A stretch of 64,000 nt of DNA from positions 434,001-498,000 of the forward strand of contig NZ_JBKAHK010000003.1 in the NCBI RefSeq assembly GCF_046298265.1, written 5' to 3'. A program made the position numbers and the translations under genes. A model generated the notes under the pieces. The model had not been told where the DNA came from, made no database searches, and saw nothing but the letters and a program-made list of their open reading frames with translations. Of this stretch, positions 28,065 through 36,861 are shown piece by piece. Source of the stretch: Gillisia xinjiangensis. Its GTDB lineage: Bacteria > Bacteroidota > Bacteroidia > Flavobacteriales > Flavobacteriaceae. How positions within the stretch are numbered: the stretch's first letter is position 1; each line of letters starts with the position of its first letter.

Positions 28065-28916
28065 TCATTTTATAATTACTCCCTTATAAACAATCAACTG
28101 ACTTCTTGTAAAGAAACTATTCAACGCCCACGGCAAGCGTTTTTCATTTTTTAAAGCCCAGCGTTTAAATTTATTTCTTCTTTCCCCCCACCCAAATAAG
28201 CGGCTAAATCTTTCCAGGGTTCCCACGGGAATAATTCTCACATCATTAAAAAATGCTGCCCCTGCTTTTTTCCAGTGTTTGGAGCTAAAACTGCGGTCCG
28301 GGTGAGGATCACTCTCTTTCCATTTAGCGAAAGCTGCTTTATCAAATTTTGAAGGCCTTCCCCCTATAGGAATATGCCATCGTATTTCATCCAGGATCCT
28401 GGAGTTTACGGCCGGTTCAAAGAAACGTGCTTCTCCATCTGGTTTTAGAAGCCTGGCTGTTTCTCTCAGGAATTCTCTTTCTAAGGGAATTTCCAAATGA
28501 TGAAGAAAAGCTTTTCCCACAATAAAATCAAAACTTTGGGCTGCTAATTCGTTATTTAAAAAATCCCCTTCTACAAAAATGATGGGATGCTTAAAAGCAT
28601 AATTTTCGTTCAATTTTCTTACAATCTCACCACTTGCTGAAGCTATATCATTGGCATAAACCTCGGCTCCCAAAGCAGCCATTACAGCGACGTTGGTGCA
28701 GTCTCCACAACCCATTTCCAGCACTTTTTTCCCCTTTAATCTATTTCGAAAATTCCCCTGGTATAAAGCAAACCAGCTTGTTTCTGTAGTCGTTGCAGAG
28801 TCCAGAAAAGAATCCAGGTGATTTAACCAATGTAGAATATTGCTGATATTGTAATTGGCATATAGCTTTTCGAAATGTTCTTTATTCTTTTCCTGATTTT
28901 GGTCTGTATGACTCAT
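28065..28916 (-). CDS. Class I SAM-dependent methyltransferase
   Basis: 283 residues. 'GKKVLEMGCGDCTNVAVMAA' is the SAM loop and 'AEVYANDIAS' strand 2; 'FDFIVGKAFLHHLEI' and 'LLKPDGEARFFEPAVN' are Methyltransf_11/25 motifs. The C-terminal ~90 residues, basic and Trp-rich, are typical of small-molecule methyltransferases that sit in polysaccharide clusters. The ATG at 28916 follows a 166-bp spacer whose far end carries a TCACTTCGTCAC repeat. Substrate unknown. Confidence 0.78.
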   Translation of the reverse strand: MSHTDQNQEKNKEHFEKLYANYNISNILHWLNHLDSFLDSATTTETSWFALYQGNFRNRLKGKKVLEMGCGDCTNVAVMAALGAEVYANDIASASGEIVRKLNENYAFKHPIIFVEGDFLNNELAAQSFDFIVGKAFLHHLEIPLEREFLRETARLLKPDGEARFFEPAVNSRILDEIRWHIPIGGRPSKFDKAAFAKWKESDPHPDRSFSSKHWKKAGAAFFNDVRIIPVGTLERFSRLFGWGERRNKFKRWALKNEKRLPWALNSFFTRSQLIVYKGVIIK

Positions 28917-29082
28917 AAAATTCCTTGTGTGCGCAATTTATAAATTATTGATCATCTAACTGGGGAAAATTCATATTTAGGATTGGGATACTTATCTCCA
29001 ATTTTCTAATTCAAATCAAACCCCGCACCTTTATTCAGTTCATTACATTTTCAATTTATTCTTTCATCACAGTGTCACTTCG

Positions 29083-29907
29083 TCACAAGGTTACTGCCTT
29101 TATGGGACAAACCCTCATCAACCCCTTACACAACTTCTCAATCTTTCCCTCCATTGGTAAACCGGAATATTTTTCAAACAAACCTTCAATTTCTTCCAGT
29201 TCCATTTTTCCATTAATGAATTCAGCCTGGTAAAAAGGAATCTCGACAGATTCCAGGTAATCCCGGTATTTAATTCCATCACCAAAGATCTTGTCTGAAA
29301 ACTCGACCCAAACACTCGGGATTCCGTAGGCATGAGAAACTATTACTCCGTGTAATGAAGAAGAAATTGTTTTTTCACAACTCAGTATTTCCCGGGTAAC
29401 CTCTTCCACATCCAGGGTCATAAGGTCGATCACCAAAATTTCAGGTTCGTTTTTATAATCTTCAAAGACGGATTTAAAATCGTGATAATGCGGAATGATC
29501 CCAACTTTGTATTTTTTTTCGACTTCAGGATAATAGAATTTTAGTAACAACAAAGCAGGATCCCCGTAAACTTCGGGACATTCATAACCAAGCTCCAATA
29601 AAAATTTCCTTGTTTGAGGTCCGCGAACGGCTCTAAAATCTGCATTGGTAATTAGTTGTTCCTTATCAATAATCCCGCTACCCCACACAATACTGTCTTT
29701 TGAAGCATGATGAATAATACTGCCAATAGTCACATAATTTGTTTTATCCCATTTATACCAGGGCTGCTTTTTTGGATGAACCCATTTCACTTCTTTCCCT
29801 GAAATTTTCTCCACCAGGTATTTTGAAAGCAGGTCTCCATAGTTCTCCTTTTTCTTAAAGATGAATTCTATCTCGCTCCAGTAAAAAAGGGGGATTTTTT
29901 TTTGCAT
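29083..29907 (-). CDS. Polysaccharide pyruvyltransferase family protein
   Basis: About 274 residues from the ATG at 29907 ('MQKKIPLFYWSEIEF'), chosen because it starts the fold and avoids overlap with the acyltransferase gene; an in-frame start at 29982 would overlap that gene by 59 bp. 'KKENYGDLLSKYLVEKISG' and 'TIGSIIHHASKDSIVWGSGI' are the usual N-terminal motifs of pyruvyltransferases, with 'FRAVRGPQTRKFLLELGY' and 'VYGDPALLLLKFY' after. 'ISSSLHGVIVSHAYGIPSVW' is the family-defining C-terminal segment. Adds ketal pyruvate to a sugar. The stop codon lies within a TCACTTCGTCAC intergenic repeat. Confidence 0.87.
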   Translation of the reverse strand: MQKKIPLFYWSEIEFIFKKKENYGDLLSKYLVEKISGKEVKWVHPKKQPWYKWDKTNYVTIGSIIHHASKDSIVWGSGIIDKEQLITNADFRAVRGPQTRKFLLELGYECPEVYGDPALLLLKFYYPEVEKKYKVGIIPHYHDFKSVFEDYKNEPEILVIDLMTLDVEEVTREILSCEKTISSSLHGVIVSHAYGIPSVWVEFSDKIFGDGIKYRDYLESVEIPFYQAEFINGKMELEEIEGLFEKYSGLPMEGKIEKLCKGLMRVCPIKAVTL

Positions 29908-29923
29908 AAATTTCTTTTCTGTC

Positions 29924-30523
29924 TTACCAGTTCTCTCTCCAATCAACGTTTTGTTTGACAACCATTGCCGGATTTCCTGCAATAATATTTTTTTTTGTCA
30001 TTATAGACTTATTGATTACACTTCCTAATCCAACCAAATTATCACTCTCTAAAGTGACACCTGGAGATATGCAAGTATTGGAACCAATATAAACATTGTT
30101 CTTTATATTAATTCCTAAATCCTTAGTCTCCTTTTTAGTATGGATCGATCCGTGTGTCCAAAATTGACTACCCCTCCCAGCAATCCATGTATTATTACCA
30201 ATAGTGACATTATTCCAAAGATCTATAAAATGATCGTTTATAATTCTTGAGTTTTCTCCAATGGAAAATGATGATTTTCCAACAATAGTATTTCCACTAT
30301 GAATTTTGGTATTGCTACCAACAGAAAATAAATCGCATGAAATGCTGTTATTGTGCCTAATAATCACATTATCCCCTACAATTACAGTATTACAATTTAT
30401 TAAACTTCTTCCAATCTTTACATTATGTCCAATATTGTAATTCAATAACCGCCTATAAAAAAAAACTCTTAAGACATTAGAAGGAATTCTTTTAATGATT
30501 TTTGCTATTAATGGTTTTTTCAC
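29924..30523 (-). CDS. Hexapeptide-repeat acyltransferase
   Basis: 199 residues made of left-handed beta-helix hexapeptides, e.g. 'NVIIRHNNSIS', 'NTKIHSGNTIVGKSSFSIG', 'NVYIGSNTCISPGVTLES'. A His inside 'QFWTHGSIH' fits the catalytic position of WcaF/Maa-like O-acetyltransferases, and 'GLGSVINKSIMTKKNIIAGN' is the typical C-terminal coil. Transfers an acetyl (or other acyl) group to a sugar. Start GTG at 30523. It precedes the pyruvyltransferase gene by 16 bp, so both decorations are probably co-expressed. Confidence 0.83.
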   Translation of the reverse strand: MKKPLIAKIIKRIPSNVLRVFFYRRLLNYNIGHNVKIGRSLINCNTVIVGDNVIIRHNNSISCDLFSVGSNTKIHSGNTIVGKSSFSIGENSRIINDHFIDLWNNVTIGNNTWIAGRGSQFWTHGSIHTKKETKDLGINIKNNVYIGSNTCISPGVTLESDNLVGLGSVINKSIMTKKNIIAGNPAMVVKQNVDWRENW

Positions 30524-30712
30524 TCTTTTATTATTGAATATTTAAAAACTTAAATTTTTGGCAGGGAATCAATCATTTATAAATAAATCGTTTTCAATTT
30601 TCTAAACCTTTTCAATTGATAACTTATCAATTTCTAAAATTCAAAGGTTCAGATAATTTTTAAATAACCAACTTGGATAAAAGATAATCTGTGAATTACT
30701 AACAAAAAATAT
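30524..30712. other. AT-rich spacer before the GT-B gene remnant
   Basis: First part of the 318-bp spacer between divergent genes at 30523 and 30842. Very AT-rich with no ORF; it should hold the promoters of both genes, but I find no convincing TAnnTTTG pair. Confidence 0.4.
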
Positions 30713-30832
30713 TTGAAACCAAAAAAAATATTGATTCTCCTCCCGAAGGTGTTGACATTCGGAATTTTGCATTTACATATTTTGTCGAAATAGGAGAGAA
30801 AATAGCATGGGAAGTGGTTTTATTTCCGTAAA
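30713..30832 (+). pseudogene. Broken 5' fragment of a GT-B-like gene paralogous to 33213-34616
   Basis: The fragment starts TTGAAACCAAAAAAAAT and runs parallel to the start of the gene at 33213. After one base is lost in the CTCCTCCC tract, the reading frame gives 'EGVDIRNFAFTYFVEIGEK' then 'IAWEVVLFP' and a stop. The intact gene has 'DGVGLRNFAFTSFVEIGEQ' then 'MGWEVVFWN' at the same place. Only about 40 residues of an otherwise 467-residue protein remain, and the next gene starts 10 bp later. This looks like the scar of a duplication or recombination in which the DPM1-like gene was joined to the leftover 5' end. Confidence 0.75.
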
Positions 30833-30841
30833 AAGATATAT

Positions 30842-31582
30842 TTGTTTTCTAAACACCCTATTCCTTTGAAAAAATTATCGATTCTAATCGCGGCATATAA
30901 TGAGGAGCAAACTATCACTTCGATTTTAGAAGTTTTAAAAGATCTCAAACTGGAGTATTTCCTGGAAAAAGAAGTGATAATAATAAATGATTTTTCTACA
31001 GATTCAACAAAGGTATTAATAGAAGATTTTATAAAATCCAATCCTGATTTATCTATGTTGCTTCATAATCAGGAATTCAACCAAGGAAAAGGAGCTGCCC
31101 TTCACAAGGCAATTGAAATGGCTACCGGGGAACTTATCATCATTCAGGATGCCGACCTGGAATATGACCCAAATGAATATAATATATTGCTAAAGCCAAT
31201 GATGAATGGCAAAGCAGACGTTGTTTACGGTTCCAGATTTATGGGAGGAAATCCACACAGAATTTTGTTTTTCTGGCATTCCATAGGCAATAAATTCCTT
31301 ACCTCCCTTAGCAATGCTTTCACCAACCTCAACCTTACAGATATGGAGACCTGCTATAAACTTTTTAGGGCGGATGTTTTAAAGTCATTGGACCTTAAAG
31401 AAAAGAGATTCGGTTTTGAACCAGAAGTAACAGCCAAAATCTGCAGGATACCTAAGATAAGGATCTATGAAGTGGGCATCTCTTATTATGGGAGAACGTA
31501 TGAAGAGGGTAAAAAGATAAACTGGAAGGACGGAGTAAGGGCTTTGTGGTGCGTTTTTAAATATAATATTATTCAGAGGTGA
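30842..31582 (+). CDS. Dolichol-phosphate mannosyltransferase-like GT2
   Basis: 246 residues. 'LSILIAAYNEEQTITSIL', 'VIIINDFSTDSTKVLI', 'GKGAALHKAIEMATGELIII' with the QDADLEYDP metal site, and 'DVVYGSRFMGG' are hallmark motifs of the DPM1/Ppm1 group, which charges polyprenyl phosphate with mannose or another sugar. 'FGFEPEVTAKI' and 'ISYYGRTYEEGKKI' are also typical. It has no C-terminal membrane domain. Start is TTG at 30842, with a second TTG at 30866. It overlaps the GT39-like gene on the opposite strand by 14 bp at the 3' end; the two could form donor and user of a lipid-linked sugar. Confidence 0.85.
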   Translation: MFSKHPIPLKKLSILIAAYNEEQTITSILEVLKDLKLEYFLEKEVIIINDFSTDSTKVLIEDFIKSNPDLSMLLHNQEFNQGKGAALHKAIEMATGELIIIQDADLEYDPNEYNILLKPMMNGKADVVYGSRFMGGNPHRILFFWHSIGNKFLTSLSNAFTNLNLTDMETCYKLFRADVLKSLDLKEKRFGFEPEVTAKICRIPKIRIYEVGISYYGRTYEEGKKINWKDGVRALWCVFKYNIIQR

Positions 31583-33050
31583 ATTTACGGATTACAAAGC
31601 CATCTTCAAACCTTAAGAAATCTTCAGCTTCAAATATTTCCATTAAATTTTGTTCCGAAACCACATAATTTCTCCAGTTGACTTCTTTAAAAAAAATGAT
31701 TTGTGCTTCTCCGCTATATACTTCTTCTTTCAATATCTCAAGTTTTGAATTTTCAGATAATCGGGGCAATAGTCGGAAACCCTTTTGAATATGTAATTCG
31801 CCGATTTCAATTCCATTAGAATACGTGATAATATCAAAATTTTTATCTTTAAGATATTTTACAACTTCAGATTGTGTCCATTTTACTTTTGTATATCCAC
31901 TGCCATTTTCGTAATGATTCTTATAGAATGGAAAAACAGAAGATGAAAAGCTAAGGAATAAAAAAAGCATCGAACTGTATAGAACCAGCTTCTGTCTTTG
32001 CTCCTTCAAAATTTGAAGAAACAAAGTGATCAATAAAAGAATAAAGGGAAATAATGGGGAGAGTATTCTATTATCCAAAGGCGTATAGGCGTCGTAAAAG
32101 GAAATAGAAACAATTAGAAAAAGAGGATAAATAGTTATGAAAAGAAGCGAAAGCAAAAGCACATTTTTATATTTTTCAAAACTTTTTCTTAGCAAAGGTT
32201 TCAATCCAGCCCGTAACTTTTGGAAATGGAATACATACAAAAGTACCAGACCAGCAAAAAGCACCATAGCTAATGTACTCCCTAAAAACCAATAGGCGAA
32301 AGTTATTAAAAGATCTAATAATTTAGAAAATGGAATAATATGTACGGCAAATTTCCTTGCAACACTATTTTCCTCGAATGTACTTTGGTAGAAGAACCAA
32401 GGAGCAATCACTATCGCAAAAACGCTAAGAAATAACAGAAAATTTTTAATTCTAAGAGCTGGTTTATCTCTTTGAAGAAATAAAAGGAAAAACATAAAGC
32501 ATCCTATAAATGCTATTCCGGCATATCTGGTTAGAAACACCAATCCACAGAAAAATGCAGAGAAAAAAAGATATTCTAATTTTTCAGTGTTTAACCATTT
32601 TAAAAATAAATAAAAACTAAGAAGCAGTAAAACCAAAAATAAACCTTCTGACAGATAGTATATAAAATTGATTGAAACTTGTGAAACGATCAGTAAAACT
32701 CCAGAAAAAATTATTAGCTTAAAATTAATTTTCAACTCTCTCAGAAGCATCAAAACAACAAGAACAAAACAATAAAAAAGACTCACCTGAAGGATAATAC
32801 CTGCATCAAATACCCCGGAAATTGTTATTTTAGAAATTAACGCCAGTAATAACGAAAATAATGGCGGCCAATGATACACGATTTCCTTGTTTGCATTGGT
32901 TACACCATTCCCTGCTTCAATATTTTTAGCAACCTCCAAATAAGCCATAGAATCAGGGCTAAAACCAAGCTGATTAGGTTGGATAATAAAAAATAAAAGT
33001 ATGGCGGCACAAAATGCCAATAAGTGAAAATAAATACCGGATTTCGCCAA
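31569..33050 (-). CDS. GT39-like (ArnT/PMT type) integral membrane glycosyltransferase
   Basis: 493 residues with about 10-12 hydrophobic segments through residue ~395 and a soluble tail of ~100 residues. 'GFSPDSMAYLEVAKNIEAG' near residue 30 contains the first-loop acidic residue (D) typical of GT-C enzymes, and 'IVYHWPPLFSLLLALI' follows. Such enzymes use polyprenyl-phosphate sugars on the periplasmic face to glycosylate lipid A, glycan or protein. The donor could come from the DPM1-like gene, convergent and overlapping by 14 bp. Start TTG at 33050 is the first start before TM1. Acceptor unknown. Confidence 0.75.
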   Translation of the reverse strand: MAKSGIYFHLLAFCAAILLFFIIQPNQLGFSPDSMAYLEVAKNIEAGNGVTNANKEIVYHWPPLFSLLLALISKITISGVFDAGIILQVSLFYCFVLVVLMLLRELKINFKLIIFSGVLLIVSQVSINFIYYLSEGLFLVLLLLSFYLFLKWLNTEKLEYLFFSAFFCGLVFLTRYAGIAFIGCFMFFLLFLQRDKPALRIKNFLLFLSVFAIVIAPWFFYQSTFEENSVARKFAVHIIPFSKLLDLLITFAYWFLGSTLAMVLFAGLVLLYVFHFQKLRAGLKPLLRKSFEKYKNVLLLSLLFITIYPLFLIVSISFYDAYTPLDNRILSPLFPFILLLITLFLQILKEQRQKLVLYSSMLFLFLSFSSSVFPFYKNHYENGSGYTKVKWTQSEVVKYLKDKNFDIITYSNGIEIGELHIQKGFRLLPRLSENSKLEILKEEVYSGEAQIIFFKEVNWRNYVVSEQNLMEIFEAEDFLRFEDGFVIRKFTSE

Positions 33051-33212
33051 ATTATAATATAATTTTCAAGTTTGATTTAAGCCTCCAAATTAGAAATAAG
33101 AATTGTTTTTTTTATATTTATTTTTAAATGTTTGCGGATCTAAACGACATCTATATGAAAACGCCATAAAATAATTCCCCTATATTTGAATAAGCCAAAA
33201 CCAAACCCCCAT

Positions 33213-34616
33213 TTGAAACAAAAAAAAATCTTCATTCTCCTCCCCGACGGTGTTGGCCTTCGAAATTTTGCTTTTACATCTTTTGTGGAGATAGGTGAAC
33301 AAATGGGATGGGAAGTGGTATTCTGGAATCAGACCTTTTTCGATCTCACAGAACTGGGGTATAAAGAAATAAAACTCTCAGGAAAACCAAGGGCTTTTAC
33401 TGATCTTGTAAAGCGTGCAAAAATAAGTTCAGAACTGGATTATTTTGAAGAAAAATTTAATGACAAGGTTTACCAAACCTATAAGTTTCCTTCTTCCAAA
33501 AAAGGTTTAAAGTCAAAGGTCAAAAACGCTGTAGTCACGCAACTCACCAAAACCTACCGGGGAGAAATAGGGCTGCAAAAGTTGCGTGAAAAACTGAAAA
33601 CTTCAGAAAGAAAATCGCCTTTTTATCAAAATTGCCGGGAAATTCTGGAAAGGGAACAACCGGATCTTATATTTTGTACAAATCAACGGCCGGTAAATGC
33701 CATCGCGCCATTAACCGCAGCTCAGGATCTTGGCATTCCCACAAGTACTTTTATTTTTTCCTGGGACAATCTGCCCAAAGCAACCATGGTAGTTGAACCG
33801 GATTTTCACTTTGTGTGGAGTGAATATATGAAAGAGGAATTACTGAATTATTATCCTTTTATAGCTGGAGACAGCATTTTTATTACCGGAAGTCCGCAGT
33901 TTGAACCACATTTCAACCTGAAATTAAGAAAGTCCAGAGAAGATTTTTTTAAAGAAAATAACCTGGATCTCAACAAGGAATACATCTGCTTTAGTGGGGA
34001 CGATAAAACCACCTGCCCCGATGATGCTCATTATTTAGAAGATGTTGCGGAAGCGATTGAAAGCCTGAATAAAAAAAGGGAAACTAAGCTCGGGATCCTT
34101 TTCCGGCGCTGTCCGGTAGATTTTTCTGACAGGTATGATACCGTGCTGGAAAAATATAAAGAGCTTATAGTTCCGGTGGCTCCCAAATGGGAACAGGTTG
34201 GAGGGAATTGGAATTCTGTGCTTCCAAAACAGGAAGATTTAGGATTACAAATTAACACCATCCTTCATACTAAAGCTGTAATTAACCTTGGATCTTCCAT
34301 GGTTTTTGATTTTGCCATTTTTGATAAACCCTGCCTATTCCTTAATTATAATGTTGCCAATAAGCAAGATGAAAGCTGGAACCCAAAAAAGGTGTATGAT
34401 TTTGTGCATTTCCGCTCTATGCCCACCGGAAAAGAGGTTTTCTGGTTAGAATCAAAGGAGGAAATAGGAACTAAACTTGAAAATGCACTTGAAAATTCCG
34501 AAAAAACTGTAGCGGCAGCGAATGACTGGTTTGAAAAAATAAATCTATCCCCGGCGGAAAAGGCTTCTGAAAGGATATGGGAAGCCATAGATAAAATAAC
34601 AGAAAAATGCACTTAG
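33213..34616 (+). CDS. GT-B-like protein of unknown specificity
   Basis: 467 residues from the TTG at 33213; an in-frame TTG at 33186 would add nine residues. I prefer 33213 because the paralogous fragment at 30713 begins at the same TTG. The protein opens 'KKIFILLPDGVGLRNFAF'; 'QPDLIFCTNQRPVNAIAPL' and 'STFIFSWDNLPKATM' suggest the first Rossmann domain, and 'INLGSSMVFDFAIFDKPCL' the donor side, as in CDP-glycerol glycerophosphotransferase- and UDP-glycosyltransferase-like folds. I do not recognise a named family. Its 3' end overlaps the next GT4 gene by 10 bp. Confidence 0.6.
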   Translation: MKQKKIFILLPDGVGLRNFAFTSFVEIGEQMGWEVVFWNQTFFDLTELGYKEIKLSGKPRAFTDLVKRAKISSELDYFEEKFNDKVYQTYKFPSSKKGLKSKVKNAVVTQLTKTYRGEIGLQKLREKLKTSERKSPFYQNCREILEREQPDLIFCTNQRPVNAIAPLTAAQDLGIPTSTFIFSWDNLPKATMVVEPDFHFVWSEYMKEELLNYYPFIAGDSIFITGSPQFEPHFNLKLRKSREDFFKENNLDLNKEYICFSGDDKTTCPDDAHYLEDVAEAIESLNKKRETKLGILFRRCPVDFSDRYDTVLEKYKELIVPVAPKWEQVGGNWNSVLPKQEDLGLQINTILHTKAVINLGSSMVFDFAIFDKPCLFLNYNVANKQDESWNPKKVYDFVHFRSMPTGKEVFWLESKEEIGTKLENALENSEKTVAAANDWFEKINLSPAEKASERIWEAIDKITEKCT

Positions 34617-35761
34617 CCTTTCTCACCCCCGAATACCCTCACCCACTCTCCACTTCCTCCGGTGGATTAGGAACCAGCATCAAAAATATGGTTAATACCC
34701 TGTCAGAAAAAGGGATTAAAGTAACTGTGTTTATTTACGGCCAGAGACAGGATAAAATATTTACCGAAAACGGCATAAGATTCCATTTGATAAAACAGCG
34801 AAACTATAAATTCCTGGGCTGGTACCTGCACCGGAAATACCTTGAGAAGTACCTCAACAAAGCTTTTACACAGGACAAAATAGATGTCCTGGAAGCCCCG
34901 GACTGGACGGGAATTACCGCTTTTATGAAACTCAGATGTCCGCTGGTAATTAGATTTCACGGCAGTGATGCTTATTTCTGTCAGCTGGAAAACCGGCAGC
35001 AGAAGAAAAAGAATTTCTGGTTTGAGAAAAAAGCTTTGGAGGGAGCAAATCACCTGCTTTCGGTAAGTCAATTCACCGCAGATAAAACAGCGGAGATCTT
35101 TGGCTTAAAAAAACAGGTAACAGTTATACCAAATTCTGTGGATGTAGCTCGTTTTATTCCGCAGCCGGAAAAGCTTGAACCGGGCAATATCCTTTATTTT
35201 GGAACTTTAATCCGGAAAAAAGGCGTGCTCGAGTTGCCGGAGATCTTTAACAGGCTGGTAAAAGAGATGCCACAGGCACGGCTTTTATTTGCGGGCAGGG
35301 ATGTCATGGATATCAAAACCGGAAGATCAACCAAGGAACTTATGCTCGAAAAATTCTCTCCTGTTGCCACCAAGCAACTGGTTTGGCTGGATAACCTGCC
35401 GTATGAAGAGATCCTGGAACAAATCGCAAAAGCACATGTGGTCGTACTCCCCTCCTTCGCCGAAGCCCTCCCCATGACCTGGATAGAAGCTATGGCGATG
35501 GAAAAAGCATTGGTAACTTCCAATATCGGCTGGGCAAAAGAAGTGATGATAGACGGCGTGACAGGCTTTACGGTAGATCCTAAGGATCATCAATTATATG
35601 CAGAGAGAATTCTTCAGCTTATTTATGATCCTGCCTTAGCTAAGAAAATGGGAAAAGCAGCACGGGAGCGGGTATTAGCGAAGTTTTCTACGGAGGTTGT
35701 GGTGGAGAGGAATATTGGGTATTATGAGAAAATACGAATTAAAACGAATTACGCGGATTAG
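34607..35761 (+). CDS. GT4 glycosyltransferase with repeat-derived C-terminus
   Basis: 384 residues, GT-B. 'LAFLTPEYPHPLSTSSGGLG' is the acceptor-domain loop, 'PLVIRFHGSDAYF' and 'VIPNSVDVARFIPQP' standard GT4 motifs, 'GNILYFGTLIRKKGVLELPE' starts the donor domain, and 'ALPMTWIEAMAMEKALVTSN' holds the E-x7-E equivalent. The last nine residues (IRIKTNYAD) and the stop codon are read from an ACGAATT-type intergenic repeat, so the natural C-terminus has been replaced. The catalytic domain is complete, so the enzyme is probably functional. Translationally coupled to the gene before it. Confidence 0.87.
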   Translation: MHLAFLTPEYPHPLSTSSGGLGTSIKNMVNTLSEKGIKVTVFIYGQRQDKIFTENGIRFHLIKQRNYKFLGWYLHRKYLEKYLNKAFTQDKIDVLEAPDWTGITAFMKLRCPLVIRFHGSDAYFCQLENRQQKKKNFWFEKKALEGANHLLSVSQFTADKTAEIFGLKKQVTVIPNSVDVARFIPQPEKLEPGNILYFGTLIRKKGVLELPEIFNRLVKEMPQARLLFAGRDVMDIKTGRSTKELMLEKFSPVATKQLVWLDNLPYEEILEQIAKAHVVVLPSFAEALPMTWIEAMAMEKALVTSNIGWAKEVMIDGVTGFTVDPKDHQLYAERILQLIYDPALAKKMGKAARERVLAKFSTEVVVERNIGYYEKIRIKTNYAD

Positions 35762-35808
35762 GGGAAAACGTAGATTGCACGGATTAAAACGAATTACGCG
35801 GATTAGGA
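35732..35808. repeat. ACGAATT-type dispersed repeat, two copies
   Basis: Two direct copies of a module ending AAACGAATTACGCGGATTA, the first lying inside the 3' end of the GT4 gene and providing its stop. The fcl-gmd spacer at 20176-20264 carries the same module. Confidence 0.6.
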
Positions 35809-35945
35809 ATTTGGAATAGGAAGGTTGTAGTCATTTTCAAATGAGCCTGTCAATGGGATATCGTTTTCTGAAAAGGGAAAAGCAAAAAGAAAAAAGTTTG
35901 GAAAACGTCTTTGCGATCCCGAGTTTTGGTTCGGGGGTGGCAAAT

Positions 35946-36049
35946 GTCATTGCGAGCGGAGCGTGGCAAACTAAGAAACCTTAAACATGTTAGTACCTCC
36001 AGGTCTACATGAGATTGCTTCAGTCGGCTAATGCCTCCTTCGCAATGAC
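35946..36049. repeat. Hairpin element, about 105 bp, copy 1
   Basis: Starts GTCATTGCGAGCGGAGCG and ends CTCCTTCGCAATGAC; the ends are inverted repeats so the unit can fold into one long stem. The middle contains AAACATGTTAG and TACATGAGATTGCTTCAGTC. Further complete copies lie at 38806-38910, 39032-39138 and 39259-39367. Confidence 0.7.
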
Positions 36050-36251
36050 GTTCTAAACAATGTCGCCCAAAAGCCCGTTCAGTATAACAAACAACCCGAA
36101 ATGTCATCCTGAACGAAGTGAAGAATCCTGCGCACTCATTGGACGCACCAAACCTGGCGCAACCTTCGGCCTACTTGAGATTGCTTCAGTCGCTGAAAAA
36201 GCTCCTTCGCAATGACAGTCCCAAATAAAATCGTAGAAAAAGCTCCTTCAC

Positions 36252-36347
36252 AGCGTCACTTCATCACAGCATCACATCATCACAGCATCACATCATCACA
36301 GCATCACTTCATCACAGCATCACTTCATCACAGCATCACTTCATCAC
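36252..36347. repeat. Tandem array, six copies of a 16-bp unit
   Basis: Unit AGCATCACTTCATCAC, with A/T and A/G variation at one position each; six full copies in register and a partial seventh. 16 is not a multiple of 3, so on the complementary strand TGA stop codons occur in all three frames. Single or partial units appear at 3' ends of genes elsewhere in the window (near 3990, 29071, 40490, 41700). Confidence 0.85.
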
Positions 36348-36386
36348 AACATCAAATAATTCCCGGAGTCATTTCGAAATGAGCCC

Positions 36387-36450
36387 GTCATTGCGATCCC
36401 GATTTTTGATCGGGAGCAGCAATCTGGCGATGGAGAAATCTCAAGGTCGT
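36387..36450. repeat. MITE-like element, left fragment
   Basis: Carries the left end GTCATTGCGATCCCGA through GAGAAATCTCAAGGTCGT of the 207-bp element and then stops, so it is a truncated copy. Confidence 0.65.
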
Positions 36451-36861
36451 GAAGCCAAATCTCAATCTTAACCAGTTCTTTTTTTGCCAGTGTAGAAAAT
36501 TTTCTGCGTTAAAAATTTTCGAAGCCTTGGAGAAAATTTAGCAGAAGGTTTTCGGTTTTTTGGTGGTGCAGGAAGCAACACCGGAAAAACACCTACAAAA
36601 AAAGTGTCCTTTTTTTGGTTCGTTTTTCTTGCATCCGACGAACGCAGTGAGAGGAATGCACGCAAAAAAATGAACAAAACATACTGATTAAGCTGAATCC
36701 TTATACCACCTCGCTAAAGAAACCCCCAAACATGTTAGAACCTCCGGCTTACATGAGATTGCTTCAGTCGGCTAAAGCCTCCTTCGCAATGACGGTCCTA
36801 ACCAAAATCGTTGAAAATGCTCCTTCACCTCAACGGTGCGACAAATGAAGCGCGGCCAAAC

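Noticed and set aside
35850..36107. 85-codon minus-strand ORF over the hairpin element
   Set aside because: The translation is mostly the hairpin element itself, which recurs elsewhere in other frames.
36252..36347. Regular short repeats as a CRISPR array
   Set aside because: Units are directly adjacent 16-mers with no unique spacers, and no cas genes are present.
36468..36677. 69-codon minus-strand ORF
   Set aside because: Low-complexity Lys/Phe/Arg-rich translation from repeat DNA; similar chance frames arise from this repeat class.
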